Of a DNA stretch of 64,000 nucleotides, positions 58,370 through 64,000 are shown piece after piece. How positions within the stretch are numbered: the stretch's first letter is position 1; each line of letters starts with the position of its first letter. The notes below the pieces were generated by a model, which had not been told where the DNA came from, did not search any database, and was given only the letters and a program-made list of their open reading frames with translations. The stretch comes from Enterobacter sp. RIT418 (GTDB lineage: Bacteria; Pseudomonadota; Gammaproteobacteria; Enterobacterales; Enterobacteriaceae). Location of the stretch: the NCBI RefSeq assembly GCF_003057745.1, contig NZ_QBJD02000001.1:372001-436000 (forward strand). Reading direction: 5' to 3'. The position numbers and the translations under genes are program-made.

Positions 58370-59758
58370 ATGGACTTTAAGGCAGTAAAGCTTCAGGCGA
58401 CGATCGCGCCGCGCGGATTCTCCGACGCGGCGCCCGTTCCGCTCACGGACGGGACCCTTCAGGCGCGAAAAGACGCTATTCTTGCCCGAATGGCGGCCGA
58501 AGAATTTGACGCGCTGATGATTTATGCCGATAAGGAGCACGGCGCGAATTTTGAATACCTGACCGGTTTTATTCCCCGCTTTGAAGAGGGGCTGTTAATG
58601 CTTAAGAAAAGCGGAGAGGCGACCGTTATTCTCGGCAATGAAAATCTGAAGATGGCCGCACACTGCCGTATTCCGGTTACGCTGAAGCACAGCCCTTATT
58701 TTTCTTTGCCTAACCAGCCGATGGAAAATGATTTACCGCTGGAAACGCTGCTGCGGGAAACGGGCTTGCAAACAATACATCGCGTTGGGCTAGTCGGCTG
58801 GAAAATGTTTACCTCTGCGCGTGCGAATAATAAGCAGCTTTTCGATCTGCCTTATTTTATTGTCGACGCTATTCGCCGCAGCGTTTCAGAAACTGCCGTC
58901 CTTGAAAACGCGACGCCTCTTTTTATTGACGGTGATATCGGCGCGCGCACGACTAATAATGCCAACGAAATTGCCCACTACGAATACGGCGCGAATCTTG
59001 CCTCGACCTGCATGCTTAACGCCATGAACGCGGTGGTTCCGGGCATTCGCGAGGCCGATCTCGGCGCCGCGCTTGCGGCGGAAGGGCAATATCATTCGGT
59101 CGTGACCATTGCCGCCGGCGGGCCGCGCTTTGAAAAAGCCAACCTGTACCCGACGCACAGGCCGATACGGCGCGGCGAGCCGCTTTCGATGACGACCGGA
59201 TTTAAGGGCGGATTATCCAGCCGCACCGGGTTTGTCATTGCCGATGAAAGCGAGCTGCCGGAGACCCAGAAAGATTATCTCGACCGCGTCGCCAAACCCT
59301 ATTTTGCGGCCGTCGTCGCCTGGCTTGAAAATATCCGCATCGGCATGACGGGTGGAGAGATATATTCGCTGATTGAGACCGTACTGCCGAAAGAAATATA
59401 CGGCTGGCACCTTAATCCGGGCCATCTCAGCGCGGACGAAGAGTGGATGTCATCCCCCATTTTTGACCGCTCCGTACAAACCCTGAAAAGCGGCATGATC
59501 CTGCAAATCGATATCATTCCTTCCGTGAAGGGCTATTCCGGGACCAGCGCGGAGGAGAGCATCGCCCTGGCGGATCGCGATCTTCAGGCCGAGATCCGGC
59601 GTGATTATCCTGAACTCTGGGCGCGCATCGATACCCGCAGGCGCTACATTCGCGACGTGCTTAAGATTCAATTGAGTGACGACGTTATTCCATTGTCCAA
59701 TACGGTGGCGTATTTACGGCCTTTCTTCCTGGCGAAGGAAAACGCGTTTACCTGCTAA
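58370..59758 (+). CDS. M24 peptidase-fold protein lacking canonical metal ligands
   Basis: A 462-residue creatinase/aminopeptidase P-like protein: an N-terminal creatinase domain (residues about 30-190) and a C-terminal pita-bread domain (about 205-450). The two metal-binding aspartates of M24 enzymes are replaced: the first position falls at Thr275 in GEPLSMTTGF and the second at Ser284/Arg285. His352 (NPGHLSADEEW), Asp381 in place of Glu, and Glu395/396 remain. It may be a metal-free hydrolase, as creatinase is, rather than a true Xaa-Pro peptidase. It begins 2 nt after ydbC. The substrate is unknown. Confidence 0.75.
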   Translation: MDFKAVKLQATIAPRGFSDAAPVPLTDGTLQARKDAILARMAAEEFDALMIYADKEHGANFEYLTGFIPRFEEGLLMLKKSGEATVILGNENLKMAAHCRIPVTLKHSPYFSLPNQPMENDLPLETLLRETGLQTIHRVGLVGWKMFTSARANNKQLFDLPYFIVDAIRRSVSETAVLENATPLFIDGDIGARTTNNANEIAHYEYGANLASTCMLNAMNAVVPGIREADLGAALAAEGQYHSVVTIAAGGPRFEKANLYPTHRPIRRGEPLSMTTGFKGGLSSRTGFVIADESELPETQKDYLDRVAKPYFAAVVAWLENIRIGMTGGEIYSLIETVLPKEIYGWHLNPGHLSADEEWMSSPIFDRSVQTLKSGMILQIDIIPSVKGYSGTSAEESIALADRDLQAEIRRDYPELWARIDTRRRYIRDVLKIQLSDDVIPLSNTVAYLRPFFLAKENAFTC

Positions 59759-59783
59759 ATGCCCGTCGGCAAATCTGTAATAA

Positions 59784-59820
59784 AGAGCATGGTTATTTTT
59801 AACGTTGTCGGCCATGCTCT
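59784..59820 (+). terminator. Inverted repeat after the M24-fold gene
   Basis: AGAGCATGG (59784-59792) and CCATGCTCT (59812-59820) are exact complements with a 19-nt T-rich loop. It lies 26 nt past the stop and 36 nt before the EAL gene. It is terminator-like but has no T run after the stem. Confidence 0.4.
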
Positions 59821-59855
59821 CTGTATTCGCACTGTAAAACACGGAAGCGCCATCC

Positions 59856-61379
59856 ATGCGCAATGTCCTGATCCCGCTCGCCGCAGCCGTCGCCGTTCTG
59901 GTGTTTGGCTTTTTTATTCTCAACGCCCAGCTATGGTATTCAGCGCGGGCAGACGGCTTGGCCGGCGCGCGGTTTGCCGTCAAAAATATGGACGCGATTC
60001 TTGGCGAAGCGCGTCTTGCCACCCGCGCGGCGAGGGGCATTGCGCAAAAGGGATGCGGCCAGGACGGGCAATTCCAGCTCGGCGCCGAGGCCGCGCTGCA
60101 GCCACATCTGCGGACGATTTTCATTCTCCAGCAAGGGAAAGTAGCGTGCTCGTCGCTGTCCGGCAACCGCGTGCTGCTGACGAACGTAGCCGACTTGCCG
60201 GACGCACCGCTGCTGCTGTTGCCCACGGAAAAGGTGGTAAACGGCGCGCCGGTTCTGCTTTATCAGACCCATGCTGATGGCAACCGGATTGTGGCCACCA
60301 TCGGCGATCGCCATATTCAGGAGGCGCTGGATATTCCCCTCAAAGGCGTGGCCTATACGCTACGGGTGGGCCACAGCGTTATGGACGCGTCGGGCAACGT
60401 GTCGACGGAACTAGCGCCAGCACCGGGCGTGGGCCGCGTAGCGGCTGCGGGCGACCCGTACAGCATTGAATACAATCACCCTCCGATGCTGAGCGTACAG
60501 AGGCTGGTCAGGCAGGGGGGCGGCATCCTGCTCTTTCTGCTGCTTATCGCCTGCCTCTCTGCCTATGTTGTCTACAAATACCTGAACAAAAATACGCTTC
60601 CCGAGGAGTCGCTTCGCCGCGCGATTGCAAAAGGGGAAATCGTTCCGTTTTATCAGCCCGTCGTCAACGGAAGGGAAGGCACGCTGCGGGGCGTGGAGGT
60701 GCTGGCCAGGTGGAAGCACCCTAAAGCGGGCTATATTTCCCCAGCGTCGTTTATTCCGATTGCTGAAAAATCCGGCCTGATTGTGCCGCTAACGAAGAGC
60801 CTGATGGCGCAGGTTGTTGCCCACATGAACGCGATTTCCAGCAAGCTGCCTGAAGGTTTTCACGTCGGGATTAACTTTAGCGCGTCGCATATCACCTTAC
60901 CTACCTTTGTAAATGACTGTCTTGACTACAAAAACAGTTTCAGCAGGAAGGATTTAAACCTGGTGGTTGAGGTGACGGAACGCGAGCCGTTGAACGTTGA
61001 CGAACATCTTGTCCAGACGCTGAACGCGCTGCATGAGAACGGTTTCGCCATCGCGCTGGATGATTTTGGCACCGGTTATTCCGGGCTCTCTTATCTGCAC
61101 GATCTGCACATTGACTACATCAAAATCGATCGCAGCTTTGTGAGCAGGGTAAATGAGCACGATGAATCCACCCGCATTCTCGATTGCGTGCTGGATCTGG
61201 CGCGAAAGCTCTCTATCAGCATCGTCGCCGAAGGCGTGGAAACCCGCGCCCAGCTTGACTACCTCAACCGAAATAACATTACCTTCCAGCAGGGATACTA
61301 TTTCTTTAAGCCCGTTCCCTTTGCCGGTTTGATACACATTTTGCTGTCGAAGCCCAGGGTGAAGGTGATTGTTGAATAA
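59856..61379 (+). CDS. CSS-motif EAL c-di-GMP phosphodiesterase
   Basis: A 507-residue inner-membrane protein: helix 1 at about 4-24, a periplasmic CSS domain with the motif Cys98-Ser-Ser and a second Cys67, helix 2 at about 222-241, then an EAL domain (about 250-500). Catalytic residues look complete: EVLAR at 281-285, the Asn of GINFSAS, Glu of VEVTERE, DDFGTGYS, the Lys of IKIDRSF and AEGVET. In the CSS family a DsbA/B-formed disulfide in the periplasm lowers activity. It opposes the GGDEF enzyme at 10038-11399. Which E. coli Pde it is orthologous to is unclear. Confidence 0.88.
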   Translation: MRNVLIPLAAAVAVLVFGFFILNAQLWYSARADGLAGARFAVKNMDAILGEARLATRAARGIAQKGCGQDGQFQLGAEAALQPHLRTIFILQQGKVACSSLSGNRVLLTNVADLPDAPLLLLPTEKVVNGAPVLLYQTHADGNRIVATIGDRHIQEALDIPLKGVAYTLRVGHSVMDASGNVSTELAPAPGVGRVAAAGDPYSIEYNHPPMLSVQRLVRQGGGILLFLLLIACLSAYVVYKYLNKNTLPEESLRRAIAKGEIVPFYQPVVNGREGTLRGVEVLARWKHPKAGYISPASFIPIAEKSGLIVPLTKSLMAQVVAHMNAISSKLPEGFHVGINFSASHITLPTFVNDCLDYKNSFSRKDLNLVVEVTEREPLNVDEHLVQTLNALHENGFAIALDDFGTGYSGLSYLHDLHIDYIKIDRSFVSRVNEHDESTRILDCVLDLARKLSISIVAEGVETRAQLDYLNRNNITFQQGYYFFKPVPFAGLIHILLSKPRVKVIVE

Positions 61380-61480
61380 CTGACCAAACGATTTGCCCTG
61401 TCGAAATTAAAACCCCCGCACTTCAATGCGTTTGGCTTAATCCCCCAGAAAGCGGCTTGATCGCTGTCCAGGATCCGTAA

Positions 61481-61500
61481 TACTGTATATAAATACAGTA
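61481..61500. promoter_or_regulatory. LexA (SOS) box of umuDC
   Basis: TACTGTATATAAATACAGTA fits the consensus TACTGTATATANANANACAGTA-type SOS box with intact CTGT and ACAG halves and flanking TA. It is 20 nt before the umuD start, so umuDC is expected to be tightly LexA-repressed. Confidence 0.93.
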
Positions 61501-61519
61501 AATGGTGAATAGGGCATTT

Positions 61520-61954
61520 ATGAGCACTCTCATTTCTTATCATTCCGGGCAAAACGTGGAACTGCCGCTGTTCGTCGAGCGCGTTCCCTGCGGCTTCCCT
61601 AGCCCTGCGCAGGACTATGTGGAGGAGCGTCTCGACCTTAACCGGCTGGTGGTCAGACACCCCAGCGCGACCTATTTTGTGAAGGTGAGCGGAGACTCAA
61701 TGATTGGGGCGGGGATCGGCGACGGCGATCTGCTGGTGGTCGATCGATCGCTGGATGCCGTGCATGGCGACATCATCGTGGCGTCGGTCGGCGGAGAGTT
61801 CACGGTAAAGGAGCTGCAAACGCGCCCCGCGCTTCGCCTGGTGCCGCACAATCCCGGCTATAGGCCGATTGTCTTTCAGTCCGAGGAGGAGCTACAGATC
61901 TTCGGCGTCGTCACCCACACGCTTAAAACGTATAAACATGTTCGCGCTGGTTGA
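61520..61954 (+). CDS. umuD: Translesion polymerase V processing subunit UmuD
   Basis: A 144-residue LexA-like protein. The self-cleavage site Cys24-Gly25 (VPCGFPSP), nucleophile Ser60 (SGDSM) and Lys97 (VKEL) are at exactly the E. coli UmuD numbers. RecA filaments trigger cleavage to UmuD', which joins UmuC to form polymerase V. The ATG at 61520 is chosen because an ATG at 61502 directly abuts the LexA box and lacks a ribosome site. It overlaps umuC by 17 nt. Confidence 0.95.
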   Translation: MSTLISYHSGQNVELPLFVERVPCGFPSPAQDYVEERLDLNRLVVRHPSATYFVKVSGDSMIGAGIGDGDLLVVDRSLDAVHGDIIVASVGGEFTVKELQTRPALRLVPHNPGYRPIVFQSEEELQIFGVVTHTLKTYKHVRAG

Positions 61955-63200
61955 CGTCAATAGCTTTTACGCGTCCTGCGAGACGGTTTTTCGACCGGAC
62001 CTGAAAGGGAAGCCGGTGGTGGTGGTTTCCAATAACGACGGCTGCATCATTTCGCTTTCGCGGGAGGCTAAACGGCTCGGCATCAAAATGGGAGAACCCT
62101 ATTTTAAATTCAAAGAGAAGGGCTATCCGGTACAGGTTTACGTGTTTAGCTCGAACTATGCGCTGTATGCCGATCTCAGCAGCCGCGTGATGCAAACGCT
62201 GACGGATATGGCCCCGGCAATTGAGATTTACTCCATCGATGAGGCCTTCGTCAGCGTATCGGGCGTTAACAACTGTATGTCGCTGGAGGCATTTGGGCAT
62301 CAAATGCGCGATAGCGTCTATAAAAACACCGGTTTGACGGTGGGCGTGGGCATTGCCCCAACGAAAACCCTGGCAAAGCTGGCGAACTTCGCGGCTAAAA
62401 AATGGCCTTCAACGGGCGGCGTTGTCGATTTATCCTGCCCCGAACGGCAGCGCAAGCTGCTGGCGGCCGTCCCCGTTGAGGAAGTGTGGGGCGTAGGGCG
62501 GCGCATCACGAAAAAGCTTAACGCCATGGGGATCGCGACGGCGCAGGATCTGGCAGCAAGCTCGCTATGGGTTCTTAGAAAACATTTCAACGTTGTTCTG
62601 GAACGCACGGCCCGCGAGCTGCGCGGCGAGTGCTGCCTGGGGCTGGAGGAGTTTGCCCCCACAAAACAGCAGATCGTCTGTAGCCGCTCGTTTGGGCACC
62701 GCATTACGGAATACGTTGAGATGCACCAGGCCATCTGCGCGTATGCGGAGCGCGCGGCGGAAAAGCTGCGCGGGGAACGCCAGCACTGCCGCCTCATCAG
62801 CGTGTTTTTACGCACCAGCCCGCATGCGGACAATGAGGTTTATTACGGCAATCAGGCGTCAACGATACTCATGACCCCGTCCAATGACACGCGCGATATT
62901 ATCCGCGCCGCGACGACGGCGCTGGATCGCATATGGATCGATGGGTATCGCTACATGAAGGCGGGCGTGATGCTGGCCGATTTTTTCAGCAGCGGCGTCG
63001 CGCAGCTGAATTTGTTCGATGCCCAGCAGCCGCAGGCCAACAGCGCGGCATTAATGGACGTGATCGACAGCCTGAATCATTCCGGGAAAGGCAAGGTGTG
63101 GTTTGCCGGCCAGGGCATTGAGAAAGCCTGGAAAATGAAGCGTGAAATGCTTTCTCCGGCGTATACGACGCGGTATGCGGATTTGCCGGTAGCGAAATAA
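61938..63200 (+). CDS. umuC: DNA polymerase V catalytic subunit UmuC
   Basis: A 420-residue Y-family translesion polymerase. The catalytic acids are in [15 protein letters not shown] (Asp6) and [10 protein letters not shown] (Asp101-Glu102), helix-hairpin-helix segments follow ([14 protein letters not shown]), and the little-finger domain and a C-terminal beta-clamp-binding motif (QLNLFD, about residues 357-362) are present. It starts at the ATG at 61938, inside the end of umuD, so the two are translationally coupled. Chromosomal umuDC lies elsewhere in E. coli. Confidence 0.95.
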   Translation: MFALVDVNSFYASCETVFRPDLKGKPVVVVSNNDGCIISLSREAKRLGIKMGEPYFKFKEKGYPVQVYVFSSNYALYADLSSRVMQTLTDMAPAIEIYSIDEAFVSVSGVNNCMSLEAFGHQMRDSVYKNTGLTVGVGIAPTKTLAKLANFAAKKWPSTGGVVDLSCPERQRKLLAAVPVEEVWGVGRRITKKLNAMGIATAQDLAASSLWVLRKHFNVVLERTARELRGECCLGLEEFAPTKQQIVCSRSFGHRITEYVEMHQAICAYAERAAEKLRGERQHCRLISVFLRTSPHADNEVYYGNQASTILMTPSNDTRDIIRAATTALDRIWIDGYRYMKAGVMLADFFSSGVAQLNLFDAQQPQANSAALMDVIDSLNHSGKGKVWFAGQGIEKAWKMKREMLSPAYTTRYADLPVAK

Positions 63201-63202
63201 CG

Positions 63203-63249
63203 CAGCACGCTAACTGCCTGCACCCGCGGTACGGGCAGTTGGCGTGCTG
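63203..63249. terminator. Long hairpin between umuC and yajD
   Basis: CAGCACGC-T-AACTGCC (63203-63218) pairs with 63234-63249, giving a 16-bp stem with one U-G wobble and a 15-nt loop. It fills the gap between the two convergent stops and likely insulates both. Confidence 0.55.
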
Positions 63250-63256
63250 TTCAGCA

Positions 63257-63601
63257 TTACTTCTTATTGAGCATCGACTTTAAATCGGCAAACGGATTGT
63301 ACGTAGCCGCGCCCACGTCCTTCTGCGCATCTTCACCCGCCACGACGGTGGTGCCGTACTGGTCGGCTTCCGTGTACTTTGAGTGCTCGTGGTCGTGGCA
63401 GAACAGGCACAGCAGCTCCCAGTTGCTGCCGTCGGCCGGGTTATTGGTATGATCGTGGTCGATATGGTGGACCGTGAGTTCACGAAGGTTTGAGTAAACA
63501 AACTCGCGCGAGCAGCGCCCGCATACCCACGGGTAGATTTTTAAGGCTTTTTCACGGTAGCCGCTTTCAAGCTGCGCGTAGTTTCTTGGGATTAAGGCCA
63601 T
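63257..63601 (-). CDS. yajD: HNH nuclease-family protein YajD
   Basis: A 114-residue HNH protein nearly identical to E. coli YajD. The structural CxxC pairs are in WVCGRCSREF and LLCLFCHDHEH, and the HNH core is LTVHHIDHDHTNNP (about residues 42-55). It is presumably a DNA nuclease, but no biological role is established. The ATG at 63601 gives MALIPRNYAQLESGY; a longer reading adds 20 unrelated residues. In E. coli yajD lies far away, near 0.43 Mb, so this location is new. Confidence 0.92.
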   Translation of the reverse strand: MALIPRNYAQLESGYREKALKIYPWVCGRCSREFVYSNLRELTVHHIDHDHTNNPADGSNWELLCLFCHDHEHSKYTEADQYGTTVVAGEDAQKDVGAATYNPFADLKSMLNKK

Positions 63602-63777
63602 GGCCGATGTTACCTGTGACGAAGGGTCCCTTCGCGGGACGAAAGCGTAAGAATAACGCAAAGCGAGGGCGGGATGAAGCGATCGCCGCCGCGCGCTGGC
63701 CGTGCCAAATCAACGAGGTGTGGATTACAATGCGCAGGCTATTAAATCCTTAACGTGAGATGCACCGCGTGACCGCC

Positions 63778-64000
63778 ATGGAAAATATTGCTCTTGAGTA
63801 TCGCCGTTTCGGCGAGCCTGACGTCGTTCTGCAGGCTGAATCCGTTGTCCCCGCGGCGCGGCTGGCAGGGCATCTTCGGGTGCGCATGCTGTTCGCTCCC
63901 GTTAATGCCTCCGATCTGATCCCCATCACCGGCGCGTATCGCCACCGGACGCCGCTGCCCGCCGTGGCCGGTTACGAAGGCATCGGCGTTGTCACCGACG
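63778..64000 (+). CDS. MDR-family (zinc-type alcohol dehydrogenase / quinone reductase) oxidoreductase, N-terminal part
   Basis: The first 74 codons of a medium-chain dehydrogenase/reductase, running off the window. The GroES-like start is recognisable: MENIALEYRRFGEPDVVLQ, RVRMLFAPVNASDLIPITGAY and LPAVAGYEGIGVV. The pattern resembles 2-enoyl thioester reductases and quinone oxidoreductases more than zinc alcohol dehydrogenases, since the usual catalytic Cys is not seen. An in-frame ATG at 63760 and GTG at 63769 are alternative starts; none has a clear ribosome site. Confidence 0.75.
   Translation, partial: MENIALEYRRFGEPDVVLQAESVVPAARLAGHLRVRMLFAPVNASDLIPITGAYRHRTPLPAVAGYEGIGVVTD

Noticed and set aside
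63742..63945. 67-codon minus-strand reading at the right edge
   Set aside because: Antisense to the start of the MDR-family gene, which has a convincing GroES-like sequence.

Overview
This window is a chromosomal segment of an enterobacterium close to Enterobacter and its relatives (Lelliottia, Leclercia and similar genera). Almost every protein is highly similar to its E. coli counterpart. The backbone order rnt-gloA-nemA-nemR, sodC-ydhKJI-slyA, slyB-anmK-mliC-pdxH-tyrS-pdxY-gstA-dtpA-nth-rsx, ydgJ-add-malYXI, ydgA-manA-fumA-fumC-tus, rstBA-ydgC-folM-ydgI-ydgH-pntAB is the 1.67-1.73 Mb part of the E. coli map, read in the opposite direction. The tus gene and a Ter site (40871-40891) place the window beside the replication terminus. 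Compared with E. coli, uidRABC and the abg genes are missing, and uspE-fnr-ogt-mcaS-smrA follows pntB directly. The species cannot be named from sequence reading alone.

Layout. 1-9.4 kb: electrophile detoxification (gloA, nemA, nemR with its operator), an EptA-type lipid A phosphoethanolamine transferase lodged between nemR and ydhL, periplasmic SodC and the ydhIJK efflux set. 9.5-19.2 kb: slyA with a perfect SlyA box, an inserted diguanylate cyclase, slyB, cell-wall recycling and lysozyme inhibitor genes, vitamin B6 genes around tyrS, gstA and the peptide transporter dtpA. 19.8-26.5 kb: nth and the Rsx electron-transport operon. 26.6-36.5 kb: cnu, the tiny gene blr, ydgJ, add, the malI/malXY regulon with twin MalI operators, ydgA and manA. 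36.7-44.7 kb: fumA, fumC, tus/Ter and the RstA/RstB two-component pair. 44.8-55.7 kb: ydgC, folM, ydgI, ydgH, pntAB, uspE, fnr, ogt, the small RNA gene mcaS and smrA. 55.7-64 kb is more accessory: a Tsr/Tar-type chemoreceptor with a sigma-28 promoter, an aldo/keto reductase with a degenerate M24-fold partner, a CSS-EAL phosphodiesterase, SOS-controlled umuDC, yajD and the start of an MDR-family oxidoreductase.

The most unusual structure is a 1.7 kb module inside the normally contiguous rstA-rstB operon (42233-43976). It holds an hcp gene (type VI secretion tube/carrier) broken by a one-base frameshift, a 118-residue DUF2778/Tlde1-like L,D-transpeptidase-fold effector, and an overlapping signal-peptide protein that is the likely periplasmic immunity factor. 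A hairpin closes the module just before rstB. This looks like an orphan type VI effector cassette that separates a sensor kinase from its regulator.

Other points of interest are a diverged McaS homologue with an upstream CRP site, a perfect 17-bp palindrome upstream of the ydbC-like operon, an M24 protein that has lost its metal-binding aspartates, and five loci of REP elements at gene ends. Three c-di-GMP-linked elements (a GGDEF enzyme, an EAL enzyme and mcaS) and the chemoreceptor point to control of motility versus biofilm. No rRNA, tRNA, CRISPR array, IS element or prophage was seen.
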